Part shown: positions 9,736 to 20,185 of the stretch, one piece after another | How the letters are laid out: each line of letters opens with the position of its first letter | Numbering within the stretch: position 1 is the stretch's first letter | NCBI RefSeq assembly: GCF_009728465.1 | Contig: NZ_WOCD01000005.1 | Span: 912,011 to 976,010, forward strand | Direction: 5' to 3' | Length of the DNA: 64,000 bases | DNA from: Psychrosphaera haliotis | Lineage (GTDB): Bacteria > Pseudomonadota > Gammaproteobacteria > Enterobacterales > Alteromonadaceae | Program-made: the position numbers and the translations under genes | Notes under the pieces: model-generated | Database searches by the model: none | Told to the model about the DNA's origin: nothing | The model's input: only the letters and a program-made list of their open reading frames with translations

Positions 9736-10983
9736 GTGAGCGCCACTAAAACCGTTCTGATGATCGCCTTTGAGTTTCCACCAAGTAATGGCGCGTCGGT
9801 TCCACGCATCGAAAGTTTTTATCGATATTTAAAACAGTGGGGCTGGGAAGTTATTGTATTAACCGCAAACCCAAGTGCGTATTCAAAAATAGACTCAACC
9901 TATCAAGACGGGCCGGACGATAAAATTTACCGCACTCGAGCGCTCGATGTTCAGCGCGACTTGTCATACAAAGGTAAATACTTTTCTATTATGGAAACTC
10001 CAGACCGCTGGGGCCTAACATGGATTCCTTCGTCGGTTAGAGTGGGCGCAAAGTTAATAAAAAAATATAAGCCCGACGTTATTTGGTCTTCTGCACCAAC
10101 GCCAAGCACACATTACATTGCCAACAAATTAGCCAAACAGACAGGCTTGCCTTGGGTTGCTGACTATCGAGACCCTTGTCATTACATGAATGGCAGCGCA
10201 GGGCGATGGTTAGACTACATCCATAAAAAAATTGACCGCCAAGTAATGCGAAATTCCGCCCACCTTACTTACGCAACTGCTGCCGTGCGCGATTTATATC
10301 AGGCTAAGTATGGTGCTTTAGTTGAAAGTAAAAATACCGTCATTGAAAACGGGTTTGACGAAGCAAACTTTGAACGGCTAGCCGCGTTAAGTTCATTAGA
10401 GCGCGCCAATACGCCGTTTGACTCAAAAAAATTCTCAATGTATTACAGTGGTGTTTTATATGCGCATGGCCGCGATCCAGTGCCAATATTTGAAGCCATA
10501 GCCATGTTAAACAATGATGGTTTAGTGAATGCCAATAACTTTGAATTAATATTTCAAGGAGCAGGCAGTGGTGAAGAATTTAGTGATGCATTAATTGCAT
10601 TAGGCATTGCTGATTTAGTTCAGTTTGTTGAGCCTGTACCCTTTATTAATGCATTAAATAATATGACACGAGCCGATGCATTGGTGCTTATTCAAGACGC
10701 ACGATTTAACAAACAAATCCCGGGCAAAGTATACGAATACCTGCGAACCCAACGTGCAATGTTAGTAAAAGCTGACTCGCAAGGTGCAACCTACAAGTTA
10801 GCATCATCATTTGATGGCGTTGAAACCGGCATGGCAGCGGAAGAATTGGCAGTAGGAATTACAAAGCTAATTGGCAGTAAAAACGAGCAGGGTCAGGTTA
10901 CTGTATATCAAAGAGATTTAACTGCCTATAACCGTGAGCAAAAGGCAAGGCAGTTAGAGCAAGTAATGTTGGGGCTTGTTTAA
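9736..10983 (+). CDS. Glycosyltransferase family 4 protein
   Basis: A 415-residue GT-B fold glycosyltransferase with a GTG start, 6 bases after the deacetylase. The N-terminal acceptor domain has 'VLMIAFEFPPSNGASVPRIE' and 'WSSAPTPSTHYIANKLAKQ'. The linker 'NTVIENGFDEANF' marks the start of the nucleotide-sugar domain, and 'IPGKVYEYLRTQRAMLV' carries the Glu that contacts the donor. The donor and acceptor cannot be read from sequence. Co-transcription with the deacetylase suggests the two act on the same glycan. Confidence 0.85.
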   Translation: MSATKTVLMIAFEFPPSNGASVPRIESFYRYLKQWGWEVIVLTANPSAYSKIDSTYQDGPDDKIYRTRALDVQRDLSYKGKYFSIMETPDRWGLTWIPSSVRVGAKLIKKYKPDVIWSSAPTPSTHYIANKLAKQTGLPWVADYRDPCHYMNGSAGRWLDYIHKKIDRQVMRNSAHLTYATAAVRDLYQAKYGALVESKNTVIENGFDEANFERLAALSSLERANTPFDSKKFSMYYSGVLYAHGRDPVPIFEAIAMLNNDGLVNANNFELIFQGAGSGEEFSDALIALGIADLVQFVEPVPFINALNNMTRADALVLIQDARFNKQIPGKVYEYLRTQRAMLVKADSQGATYKLASSFDGVETGMAAEELAVGITKLIGSKNEQGQVTVYQRDLTAYNREQKARQLEQVMLGLV

Positions 10984-11154
10984 AGCGACTGTTCAAAATA
11001 GACATGAGCCAGCGCCTAGTTCACAACGTATGATCGTTCTATTTAATGTCCTAGTTATTATTCTATCACCCAAACCTAAAATGAGTCGTAAATTATGTTC
11101 TACACTTTAATTTCCCTATGTAACCGTGTTTCTCAATCACAAGGTTTTAGAACA

Positions 11155-14130
11155 ATGAAGAGTGTTTTTGGTTTTATGATGTTAGCGACATTGCTTATAT
11201 CCTGTAGCGGTGAATCTAAGGAAGAAACAACACAAAGTTCAACTAGCATTACAAATAATGAAAGCAACGAAAATAGCCCCCAAACATCAGTAGCCAATGA
11301 AGATGAGCTTTTTATGAGCTTCGACTTTATAGATGGAAAGATTGAGAACGGCTTTGATGAATGGTTTTATTCCGATAAGGGTAACAATGACTGTAATGTT
11401 TACAACGGATTAAGTCAGTCAAATCTTTGCAGCATAGACGGGCTTAAGTTGGCTCCGTATTATAACTATTACAATACATCTCACATGGGGTGGACTCGAT
11501 TTGGCTTTATTGACGCAGGCACATCAATAGCAAAAAAGGGATCTTCATTAAAAGTACAAATGACTGGTGGTGCCTATGCAAACTCTGAAGGTGGTGTGTC
11601 ATTTATGGGACCTGAAATAAAGTCTAAGCAAGACTTTATGGACGCTGATTTAACATCACCAAACCCGGGGGAGCCTTCGACACTTGACGGCGGCCTCTCA
11701 CTCTATTTAAAGAGCCAATCCTCAACTACATTATTTGATCAATTTAAAGGTAAAAATCGGCTTACTCTTTGGCTTAAAATGCCACCTGCTGTAGGTAACT
11801 TAGCCTCTCAAGTGAAATCGAATTCTCTAAGGCGGCCAAATATTCAGTTCTCAATTTATCCTTTTATCAATGATTCAAGAAAAGGACATTATTATCATTA
11901 TGTATCAAACATTCCTATGGGAGGATGGACTAAAGTTCAGTTTGATGCTCACCCTCTGCACTTTAATGGCGGCTCCCCTGGACCGTACAGTGCTTTTGAT
12001 GAGGGCGGATACGAATTTAGTGGGAAAGGCCAAGAATATTTTGAACATATAGCGGCGTTAGCATTAGTACCTAGTTTTTCTAAAAACCTACCTGTTCTTT
12101 CTGAGTACTATATTGATGAAATACGGCTTGGCTATGTAGATTATGAGAATGAAGAGACTATAAATAATGTAGGGGTTGGTTTTGATCCCGATAAGCTTTT
12201 GTTCGACATTAGTTTTAATGATAAATACAGGTGTTTACAGTGTAGCGCCGAATACGAAGTTCGTTATGCATTTAGCCCAATAAATAATCTTAACTATGAA
12301 GAAGCCTATGTACCTAAGGAAGTTATTAACTTTAATAGAGCATTAAATAGTAGCGTTGGTTTAATCAAAAAACCAAACTCCGGTTATAACCAAATATGGG
12401 CGGCTTTAGAGCTACAACAAGAACACAAAGTTAAGGTTGAGCAAGGTAACACCATATACTTTGCGATTAAAGATGTTTCAAAACGGGAGGGCATAGAAGA
12501 GTCCAAAGTAGATAACGAATTAGTTAACGTGCCAGGCCTTGGCGAAATTAAAAAGAAGAACCTAGTAAAAACAACCAGCTATGAATTTTCTATTATTGAA
12601 GACTCGGTTAGTGATGCGCCTTTAAGTATTGTTACAGAGGAGTTACCCATAGCAAAGAGCAATACTAAGTATAGTGCTCAACTATTAGTCTCAGGAGGCG
12701 TACCACCTTACAACTTTAACCTTACTGAGCGCCCAAATAGTACATATCAAATTAGTGAAACAGGCTTTTTGAAAGGGATAACTAAAGAGTCAGAAAGCTT
12801 TGAATTAATCGCTCAAATTAAAGACTCTGTAGGTTCTGCAATACAAAAAAGCTTTACAGTTAAGGTAGAGAGAGAACTAAATCCAATTAATGACAAAAAA
12901 GTAATATTGTTAGCCGACTTTAAAAATTCTAGTGAAGAAACTGCGCTTAGCTTTTATGACTTAAATACAGTTATAAGGGATAGGTATACAGGCTTTAATG
13001 GCATTGGTATTTATACGAAATTTGGTATGGGTGAAGGATACAATTACCAGGGTATTCAGGGCCGAGGGTTAGACTTGACCGCAGGAGATAAATTAATTTT
13101 TACCTGGCACAACGTTTCTTATGCTGATCATGAATTTACTCCCTCTATTAGCTTCACCGACAATGATAGGCAAGGTTCCGGCAAAGAGGGAGTATGGCAC
13201 CACATGGAGTCTTTAACCTTAGTTGCAAGTGACCAGAAAACATCTACATATACCCTGTCAGAACAAGAAAGTGGGCTTATTAATATTATAAATGTAGCGA
13301 AAAATAGCACAGAAAACAGTGCAATTATTTTAGATAAAATAGAGTTAGAGACTGTACAGCCCGCTATAAACTTACAACCTATTGAGCTTGTTGAGGGGGT
13401 TGAAGGTCGGCAGTACCAGTTTGATCTAAGTGAGTTTAACATTGATAAAAACATCACTAACATTGAAACTTTGTTTTTGCCTCCTGGTTTAATGCTAAAT
13501 GATAACCATAACATTGAGGGTGTCCTTGTTACTGAAGGTCATTATGAGTTTGAACTTAAAATACATAGGAATGACAATATTATTATCAACGTACCTGCCA
13601 GTATAAAAATACACCCAGAAGACTATTATACTGCCTCCAATTGCAAAGTAATTGCCAACTTTAGAGAGTGGGAAAGTAGCGGTGTTTATCTTGATTCTGA
13701 TTTCAAAAAAATAATCAAGGATAAATACACTGGGCTTTACCTAAATGGCTTTACTAACACAGTAGCTAGTAGCGGTTCATATAACTATCAAGGAGTTTCT
13801 GAAGGCGCATATAAACTGTCTAATGGGGATAAGATTAGGCTGGTTTGGTATAACAACTCAGATGAAAGAAAGTACTTTAACCCAAGAATATCGCTAACAA
13901 GTGTAGAGCGTTATTCACATGAAAGTGCTGCACAATGGGAGGAGCTTGACTCTGTTACCATTGCACCGCACTCCTACGGGTTAGCGGAATATATATACAC
14001 TGATGATAAAAACGAATACCAGAGCATAAATGTAAATGTTAATTATGATCAAAAAGCACAATTAATATTAAATGAAATTCAATTGGTGCAAAGTAGTTCA
14101 TCAAATAATGCCATTTGTAAGCTGGATTAA
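11155..14130 (+). CDS. Large multidomain lipoprotein with duplicated module and putative Ig domains
   Basis: A 991-residue protein starting MKSVFGFMMLATLLISC, with a lipobox at Cys17. A longer frame from 11095 adds 20 residues, but the ATG at 11155 gives a proper lipoprotein signal. The first roughly 340 residues look like a beta-sandwich with many aromatic residues. Then come a He_PIG-like domain (about 12,610-12,870), a module (about 12,890-13,360), a second Ig-like domain (about 13,365-13,615) and a second copy of the module (about 13,630-14,100). The copies share 'GYNYQGIQGRGLDLTAGDK' versus 'SYNYQGVSEGAYKLSNGDK'. It has no PEP-CTERM tail. A surface glycan-binding or glycan-modifying role is inferred from its position; no enzyme motif was recognised. 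Its stop overlaps the convergent glycosyltransferase by 4 bases. Confidence 0.7.
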   Translation: MKSVFGFMMLATLLISCSGESKEETTQSSTSITNNESNENSPQTSVANEDELFMSFDFIDGKIENGFDEWFYSDKGNNDCNVYNGLSQSNLCSIDGLKLAPYYNYYNTSHMGWTRFGFIDAGTSIAKKGSSLKVQMTGGAYANSEGGVSFMGPEIKSKQDFMDADLTSPNPGEPSTLDGGLSLYLKSQSSTTLFDQFKGKNRLTLWLKMPPAVGNLASQVKSNSLRRPNIQFSIYPFINDSRKGHYYHYVSNIPMGGWTKVQFDAHPLHFNGGSPGPYSAFDEGGYEFSGKGQEYFEHIAALALVPSFSKNLPVLSEYYIDEIRLGYVDYENEETINNVGVGFDPDKLLFDISFNDKYRCLQCSAEYEVRYAFSPINNLNYEEAYVPKEVINFNRALNSSVGLIKKPNSGYNQIWAALELQQEHKVKVEQGNTIYFAIKDVSKREGIEESKVDNELVNVPGLGEIKKKNLVKTTSYEFSIIEDSVSDAPLSIVTEELPIAKSNTKYSAQLLVSGGVPPYNFNLTERPNSTYQISETGFLKGITKESESFELIAQIKDSVGSAIQKSFTVKVERELNPINDKKVILLADFKNSSEETALSFYDLNTVIRDRYTGFNGIGIYTKFGMGEGYNYQGIQGRGLDLTAGDKLIFTWHNVSYADHEFTPSISFTDNDRQGSGKEGVWHHMESLTLVASDQKTSTYTLSEQESGLINIINVAKNSTENSAIILDKIELETVQPAINLQPIELVEGVEGRQYQFDLSEFNIDKNITNIETLFLPPGLMLNDNHNIEGVLVTEGHYEFELKIHRNDNIIINVPASIKIHPEDYYTASNCKVIANFREWESSGVYLDSDFKKIIKDKYTGLYLNGFTNTVASSGSYNYQGVSEGAYKLSNGDKIRLVWYNNSDERKYFNPRISLTSVERYSHESAAQWEELDSVTIAPHSYGLAEYIYTDDKNEYQSINVNVNYDQKAQLILNEIQLVQSSSSNNAICKLD

Positions 14131-15293
14131 ACTACTTGTTTGGCACACCAATCCCAGGTGTATTTGTTTAGGTTATCAGCCTGAGTGGCTCTGTCTGTTT
14201 CTGTGAGCAGTAAGTCACTTAAGTTTTTAGTTATGGCATCAATATCGTCTACTTTAACAACGGTACCTAAGTTTGGTTCGCTGGCCATAATCTCTGGTAC
14301 GCTACCAACATTGGTAGCTACTGCAGGACAGCCACTCGCTAATGCTTCTGTGAGTACATTAGGGCTACCTTCACCGCGGCTAGACAAACAAAATACGTCA
14401 GCAGCGTTATACCAAGTAATAAGCTCATTATTAGGTACGGCACCCACAAAGTGAACATGGTCTTTAAGGCCAAGGCTAGCAACTAAGGCTTTTAGTTCTT
14501 TACGGTAATCGCCTTCAGCGCCTTCTGAGCCTAAAATATAAAAATGAGTGTTGTTTAAGCCTAGTTGTAGGATGATCTTTTTTAGAGCCTTAATAACAAC
14601 GTCAAAGCCTTTGCGGTGAATAAGGGCACCTACACCTAAAATGATCTTTTGATCGGACGGTAAACCTAGCTTGTCTCGACACTCTGCTTGATCAATATAA
14701 TAAAACGCGTCGGTATCAACGCCGTTTCTCACCACTTTTGTTTTTGAACGTGTATTGGCAATTTTATCGGCTGTGTCGGCCATTTCTTCGCTTAACGAAA
14801 TAATGCTATCTACCTTAGAAAGGTAATGCGCCACTAAAGTTTCTCTTACATCGCCGTCTTGCTGGTGGAAGGCTTCCATACCGCGCAAGGTAACTCTGTA
14901 AGGTACTTTGTAGTAGTTACTAAGGTAATCACCTGTTGGCAGGTCTGGAAAGGTCCAGTGAAGATCGACTAAATCAAACTCAAAACCAATTTGTTTAATA
15001 ACATTCTTTACCGCTTGTTTATAAGTCACTACTTCCAAACCTTTAAAGTGGCCAGGAATAGAAAAGAACCGTGGATGATAAATCGTAATGCCATCGCGTT
15101 CGGTTTTAAAAGGAATGTTAGCTAAGTGTTTAAACTTATCTATAAAGCCATGCACTGGAGACCAAGGGATAGGATTAATCACTGTCACATTCGCATATTT
15201 ACTCATTGCTTTTAATCGATTAAACACAAAGATCCCATGATTAGGACGCTCAACGTTTGGGAATAAGTAGCTAATTGCGAGAATGTTTTTCAC
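14127..15293 (-). CDS. Glycosyltransferase family 4 protein
   Basis: A 388-residue GT-B glycosyltransferase. The N-terminus 'NILAISYLFPNVERPNHG' and the inter-domain 'KVVRNGVDTDAFY' are typical. The donor domain holds 'IILGVGALIHRKGFDVVIKA', 'VHFVGAVPNNELITWYNAAD' and the E-x7-E-like 'GEGSPNVLTEALASGCPAVA'. The start is a GTG with AAAGGA about 10 bases upstream. It is the last gene of a long minus-strand run that begins at 34014. The substrate is unknown. Confidence 0.9.
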   Translation of the reverse strand: MKNILAISYLFPNVERPNHGIFVFNRLKAMSKYANVTVINPIPWSPVHGFIDKFKHLANIPFKTERDGITIYHPRFFSIPGHFKGLEVVTYKQAVKNVIKQIGFEFDLVDLHWTFPDLPTGDYLSNYYKVPYRVTLRGMEAFHQQDGDVRETLVAHYLSKVDSIISLSEEMADTADKIANTRSKTKVVRNGVDTDAFYYIDQAECRDKLGLPSDQKIILGVGALIHRKGFDVVIKALKKIILQLGLNNTHFYILGSEGAEGDYRKELKALVASLGLKDHVHFVGAVPNNELITWYNAADVFCLSSRGEGSPNVLTEALASGCPAVATNVGSVPEIMASEPNLGTVVKVDDIDAITKNLSDLLLTETDRATQADNLNKYTWDWCAKQVV

Positions 15294-15307
15294 TAAACTA
15301 AAGTCCT

Positions 15308-16366
15308 TTAATATTTGCTTTGAAACTTGCTCACCAACAAATTTTTAATCGTATACTTTTGTTTCTCTGCCCAACGACCAATAGTAACAACAATGGTGAA
15401 TGGGATAAAGAACAACGCCAATAGATACAACCAATGCGAGTTTTCGTAAGGATTAATTGCTGCGACAGTTTGAATTATTGGTCTGTGGAATAAATAAAGA
15501 GCAAACGTTAATGAGGCCACCCATCTAATATAACTCTCAAATCTTTCTAGTACCGCAGAGAATGACTTAAGAAGTGCTGGTGAGAAGTATATGTGTATAC
15601 AGAACATTAGTGCGTCAAAGTAATCCCCAAAAAGTTCCTTTCTTTGGATAAATGTAGAGTTAAAATCAATACTTCTGATTTCTGGGCCAAAAAAGACCAG
15701 GAGTACTAATGCAAGCAATGATATCACTGCGCGAATGAAAGAACATTCACTGCTAGTGCTTTTTTGCATCGCTTTATACAAAACAAAGCCAGCGATCCAA
15801 ATTGGTAATAAAGCAAGTATTGTAGGTCCTGCGATGGCGGCAAAAATAGTTAGCAGTAGATACTTCCACTTTGATTTTAAGAAAAATGCACAGGCAAAAA
15901 TGATGTAGTAAAGCCACTCAAAGGATAGTGACCAAAAAGGTTGGTTGATACCGGGGTTAAAGCCAAGGTTCCAAACATTTTGAACCATAAAAAAAGATAG
16001 AAAATAGTTAGTAAATAAGTTCTCAGTGTCGAAAGGCCACGGTCCTCCAAGATAAAATTCAGGATTTATTTTAAAGCCGATATAGTCGAAAATGATGGTA
16101 ACAACCAAGGCAGGAATTAAGACTGAATAGAGCCTGCTTATACGAGCAATGCTAAAGCTGAACAGATTTTTCTCTTTCTTTTCTGTGACAAAAGCAATCA
16201 CAAAACCTGACATTACAAAGAATATCATTACCGCTGTTTGGTCATACGCTTTGGTTTGCCAGAATAGCCCACCACTGATTTTCTGTGATGCGACATGTGA
16301 TAAAAATACGATCATCGCAGCTGAGAATCGCCAGACATCTAAATACAACGATAAAGATTTATTCAC
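15308..16366 (-). CDS. Acyltransferase family 3 membrane protein
   Basis: A 352-residue integral membrane protein with about ten hydrophobic segments. The N-terminal 'FSAAMIVFLSHVASQ' contains the conserved His of the OafA/NodX acyltransferase family, followed by 'MIFFVMSGFVIAF'. Members move acetyl or other acyl groups onto cell-surface sugars. The GTG start overlaps the stop of the preceding SGNH acyltransferase (GTGA), so translation is probably coupled. It is one of three acyltransferase-3 proteins in the locus. Confidence 0.88.
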   Translation of the reverse strand: MNKSLSLYLDVWRFSAAMIVFLSHVASQKISGGLFWQTKAYDQTAVMIFFVMSGFVIAFVTEKKEKNLFSFSIARISRLYSVLIPALVVTIIFDYIGFKINPEFYLGGPWPFDTENLFTNYFLSFFMVQNVWNLGFNPGINQPFWSLSFEWLYYIIFACAFFLKSKWKYLLLTIFAAIAGPTILALLPIWIAGFVLYKAMQKSTSSECSFIRAVISLLALVLLVFFGPEIRSIDFNSTFIQRKELFGDYFDALMFCIHIYFSPALLKSFSAVLERFESYIRWVASLTFALYLFHRPIIQTVAAINPYENSHWLYLLALFFIPFTIVVTIGRWAEKQKYTIKNLLVSKFQSKY

Positions 16367-18303
16367 AGGGTTCGTCCTTCAAAAGTGAAATTTAGGTTAG
16401 AGCTATTGCGTACTATGTTCCAAGAAGATAGGGTCTCTATATGACTAGAATCAAAATAGATTGGTTTACCCTCTCTATATGGGCTGCATCCGTTGCTGCA
16501 AATTATTGAGTTAAAGTCTATATAGTTAACGTTCTCGGTGTTGTTTGCGAACGTTGCTAACTGTTTGTTAATGTCATCAATTTCTGCTTTGTTAGATTGT
16601 TGAACATTAAGGCAGTTTTTAAAGGGATATATGATTGTTTTCGACAAACAATGGCGATCAAACTTTTTGAAAACAGGGGCCTTACCAACAATAATTACTT
16701 TTTTTTCAGCCTTATTTAGTTCCAACACCATACTTTCAAAGTGCCTCATAAAATCACTGTCTAACTGTTGATAATGATTGTACGCAGCAGAGACAATGAT
16801 TGTGTTGTATTGCGCTAACTTAGTTTTCACTAGCCTAATTGAACTTGCACAGTCGTCATAGCGATTAACTTTAACAAAACTTTTTACATCGGCAAAAATG
16901 GGCGGGCAAGCAGCGTGGGATACGTTTCTAAATGACCAGCCTTGCTCTTTTGCGATAGTTCCGAAGATTCCTATGTAATGAGCTGCGTTAGAATCTCCCC
17001 ATAACAAAACGTCAGTTTCTTTACTGTCACCAATAATACAATCACTGTTGTTAAAGTGCTTTTCTTCTAACCGCCAGTACTGACAAATATAATCATACTT
17101 GTTGGTGGTTACGGCATGGTTTCTTTTGCTCGCTAACTCAGTAGCGTAGGTATCGTTTAGTATCCGTAAACCGAATCCTTCAGTTTTAATTACAGCAAAG
17201 GCTATAGTGACAATAATTATGGAAGGCAATATAAATTGTTTAAATGCTAAATTGTTAAATGTGCCGCTTGAGTATCTAAATCGTTCTTCTATAAATTTCC
17301 AGTTGATAAATGCCAATAACAAAATGGTAAAAAATAAAACAATTGAAGCAAATACAGATGGCTCACCGTAACCATATCGATAAAAGGCCAATAGAGGCCA
17401 ATGAATAAGGTAAGCAGAATAGGAAACTTTACCTAACCAAAGCACCGGCTTTATGGTGAGGAATTTATGCGTAAATGAGGTTTGGTTAAAGCCAGACCAA
17501 ATAAATAAAGCTGCAAAACTTGTAGGTACTAGGTATAGCCAACCGGGAAATATATCACTTGAAGAAATAAATACACATGAAGCAACTATTCCAAATACAG
17601 ACAACAATAACAATGGAGTGTTTTTAGTTGGCTTTTTGATCATATTAAAATGCAGCAATGCAGCCAGTAAGGCACCCACGAGCAGTTCACCCGCTCTGGT
17701 TGGAAGCATATAATATACAAAAGAGTGATGTTCGCTTATTAGGGTTTGAGCAATACCGGCTGAAATAAGTATTGTGACTAATATGACGATGCTGAATAAA
17801 AACTTGCTTAACCGAGGTAATAGAATTAAAACAACTAGCGGCCAAAAAAAATAAAACTGCTCCTCTACTCCTAGGGACCAATAGTGTAATAGCGGTGTGG
17901 TATAGCTACTGGCAGCAAAATAACTAGTATCTTGGAATTTCCAGAAATACACATTGGGCAATGATATTGCAGACCAAATACCAGACTCAGCTACTTTAAT
18001 TGCATCTTCTGGTAAGTAAATAAACTGCGCTATTACTATAGTAAATAAAATAACTGATAATGCCGCGGGTAAAATTCGTTTAATACGACGGGCGTAGAAC
18101 TCTTTTATTGAAAAAGTATTGTTTGAAACAGACTTAAATAGTTGACTCGATATTAAATAACCTGAAATAACGAAAAAAATATCAACGCCAATAAACCCGC
18201 CAGGTAAATAGCTGTGGTTAATATGAAATAAAATAACCGTGAAAACAGCTATGGCACGTAACGAGTCTATATGGGAGTAATAAGTCCTTTTATCCTTTTC
18301 CAT
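16363..18303 (-). CDS. OafA-type O-acyltransferase with C-terminal SGNH domain
   Basis: A 646-residue two-domain protein. Residues 1-360 form the multi-span acyltransferase-3 domain, with 'IDSLRAIAVFTVILFHINHS', 'GVDIFFVISGYLISSQLF' and 'RRIKRILPAA'. Residues about 400-640 form a periplasmic SGNH hydrolase-like domain with the serine block 'VLLWGDSNAAHYIG' and the C-terminal Asp/His block 'YFDSSHIETLSSW'. In characterised OafA proteins the membrane part passes acyl groups to the SGNH part, which transfers them to the glycan. O-acetylation of the local polysaccharide is the likely role. Confidence 0.92.
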   Translation of the reverse strand: MEKDKRTYYSHIDSLRAIAVFTVILFHINHSYLPGGFIGVDIFFVISGYLISSQLFKSVSNNTFSIKEFYARRIKRILPAALSVILFTIVIAQFIYLPEDAIKVAESGIWSAISLPNVYFWKFQDTSYFAASSYTTPLLHYWSLGVEEQFYFFWPLVVLILLPRLSKFLFSIVILVTILISAGIAQTLISEHHSFVYYMLPTRAGELLVGALLAALLHFNMIKKPTKNTPLLLLSVFGIVASCVFISSSDIFPGWLYLVPTSFAALFIWSGFNQTSFTHKFLTIKPVLWLGKVSYSAYLIHWPLLAFYRYGYGEPSVFASIVLFFTILLLAFINWKFIEERFRYSSGTFNNLAFKQFILPSIIIVTIAFAVIKTEGFGLRILNDTYATELASKRNHAVTTNKYDYICQYWRLEEKHFNNSDCIIGDSKETDVLLWGDSNAAHYIGIFGTIAKEQGWSFRNVSHAACPPIFADVKSFVKVNRYDDCASSIRLVKTKLAQYNTIIVSAAYNHYQQLDSDFMRHFESMVLELNKAEKKVIIVGKAPVFKKFDRHCLSKTIIYPFKNCLNVQQSNKAEIDDINKQLATFANNTENVNYIDFNSIICSNGCSPYREGKPIYFDSSHIETLSSWNIVRNSSNLNFTFEGRTL

Positions 18304-18304
18304 C

Positions 18305-20185
18305 TTAACTATTCTTCCTAAGCCATTCTTCTAGCACCACTAATTGCCACAATGTTTTATGGTGGTCATATTTATTAGCGTTGTGCTCTGTGATCAGCTG
18401 TTGAATTCGCTCCACTTTAAAGAACTGGTGCAGCTTTGTATTGTCAGACAACAATAAGTCCTTGGCGTAGTCCTTTAGTTCGTTTTGGAACATCAATTTA
18501 AGTGGTGTTGGAAAGCCCATTTTCTTTCGATAAATGATTTCATTTGGCAGTATGCCTTCCATCATTTTCTTAAGTGGGTATTTACCTTCACCTTTTTTGA
18601 TTTTGTGCTTAGACGGTATTTGCGCGGCAAACTCAACTAATCGGTAATCTAAGAAGGGAACTCGTAATTCAACAGATGTTGCCATGCTCATGCGGTCGGC
18701 TTTAATTAACAAGTCATCTACTAGCCAGGTTTTTGTATCGAAGTAGAGCATTTTGTTGAGCTGGTCTTGGCCTTCCATGTTTTTAAACAATTGTTTTGAG
18801 AATTGGCCATGAGACGTGCGCTCTTTGGCGCTATCTAATTCCTGTTTAAAGTCTTGTCTATACAAGGCTTCTTTTGAGGCGTCAGGATACGTAGACATGC
18901 CTTTATAACGTTGTTCAATAGGTTGTGTTGCCATGTTTAGGTATTTAGATACCTTGTGGCTTTTACCCAGCACTTTGTTAGAAATACCCGCAAAAAACTC
19001 ACTACCTGTTTGACCAACAACACCACGATATTTTTCCAATACGTTCATGTATTGGTATAAATCATATCCTGCAAATATTTCGTCTGAACCTTCACCTGAT
19101 AACGCCACCGTTACTTTTTCTTTTGCGAGTTTAGAGACAAAAAACAGAGAAATAGCAGCGGCTTCGGTCACGGGCTCATCCATTAGATGAATGTACTCTG
19201 GAATAAAATCGGCAAATTGCTGAGGGGTAATTTTTAATTCGTGATGATCGGTACCAAACTTTTCAGACACCATTCGGGCATATTGAGTTTCATCAAAGTT
19301 TTTACCAAAGTCATAAGCAATAGAGAAGGTTTTTAACGGCTCTTTGACTTTGTCCGCAAGCAAACCAACAACTGCACTTGAGTCGATACCACCGCTTAAG
19401 AATATGCCTAATGGAACGTCGCTTCGTAATCTAAGGTCAATAGCGCTCTCAAGTAAGCGTTTACTTTCGTTTAAATAGTAGTCAAAACCTTTGTCTTGCG
19501 TATTATCAAATTTAAGATCCCACCACTGAGTAATACTCATTTGTTTGTTTTTAACAATGGCGTAATGACCAGGCATTAAGCGTTTAATGCCTTGGTGTAA
19601 GGTGTTTTCACCTGGAATATAACCAAAGCTCATGTAGTCGTCGATTAACTCGATATTTAAGCCTGGTAATGCATCTAGACCTTTTAAAATCGCTTTCGTT
19701 TCAGAAGCAAAAATCAACTCATCGTCATTGTGATAATAATAAACAGGCTTTATACCCACTCGGTCACGAGCTAAAAATAACTCTTGTGTTTGGTTATCCC
19801 AAATAGCGATAGCAAACATGCCATTAAATTTATGCAAACACTCAACACCGTATTCTACATAAGCTTGCAGAATAACTTCGGTATCGGTTCCGGTTTCAAA
19901 GGTATAGCCCTTTTCTTCCAGTTCAGCGCGAATTTCAATGTAGTTATACACTTCACCATTGTATGAAATAACAAAACGACCACTTTGTTCGATGCGCGGC
20001 TGATGGCCAGCTGGGGTTGGATCTAAAATGCTCAAACGCAAATGTGCTAATGCACAATATTTGTCGCCTGAAATCCATAACCCGTTATCGTCAGGCCCAC
20101 GATATGGCATCGTGTCTCGCATGGCGGCAATACGTTCTGCATCCGCTGCGTTATTGTAATTAAGTGTTCCTAGTATTCCGCACAT
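18305..20185 (-). CDS. asnB: Asparagine synthase (glutamine-hydrolysing)-like amidotransferase
   Basis: A 626-residue two-domain enzyme. The catalytic Cys2 follows the start (MCGILGTLNYN), and the glutaminase half also has 'YRGPDDNGLW' and 'SYNGEVYNYIEIR'. The synthase half has the ATP-binding 'PLGIFLSGGIDSSAVVGLL' and 'VALSGEGSDEIFAGYDLY', then 'SVELRVPFLDYRLVEFA'. In sugar-polymer loci such proteins are thought to amidate uronic acids (for example ManNAcA made by WecB/WecC) rather than make asparagine. The start overlaps the 3' end of the upstream acyltransferase gene by 26 bases. A second, more diverged copy is at 27425. Confidence 0.9.
   Translation of the reverse strand: MCGILGTLNYNNAADAERIAAMRDTMPYRGPDDNGLWISGDKYCALAHLRLSILDPTPAGHQPRIEQSGRFVISYNGEVYNYIEIRAELEEKGYTFETGTDTEVILQAYVEYGVECLHKFNGMFAIAIWDNQTQELFLARDRVGIKPVYYYHNDDELIFASETKAILKGLDALPGLNIELIDDYMSFGYIPGENTLHQGIKRLMPGHYAIVKNKQMSITQWWDLKFDNTQDKGFDYYLNESKRLLESAIDLRLRSDVPLGIFLSGGIDSSAVVGLLADKVKEPLKTFSIAYDFGKNFDETQYARMVSEKFGTDHHELKITPQQFADFIPEYIHLMDEPVTEAAAISLFFVSKLAKEKVTVALSGEGSDEIFAGYDLYQYMNVLEKYRGVVGQTGSEFFAGISNKVLGKSHKVSKYLNMATQPIEQRYKGMSTYPDASKEALYRQDFKQELDSAKERTSHGQFSKQLFKNMEGQDQLNKMLYFDTKTWLVDDLLIKADRMSMATSVELRVPFLDYRLVEFAAQIPSKHKIKKGEGKYPLKKMMEGILPNEIIYRKKMGFPTPLKLMFQNELKDYAKDLLLSDNTKLHQFFKVERIQQLITEHNANKYDHHKTLWQLVVLEEWLRKNS

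Noticed and set aside
11155..14130. PEP-CTERM sorting signal on the large lipoprotein
   Set aside because: The C-terminus has no PEP motif, membrane helix or Arg cluster; it has an N-terminal lipobox instead.
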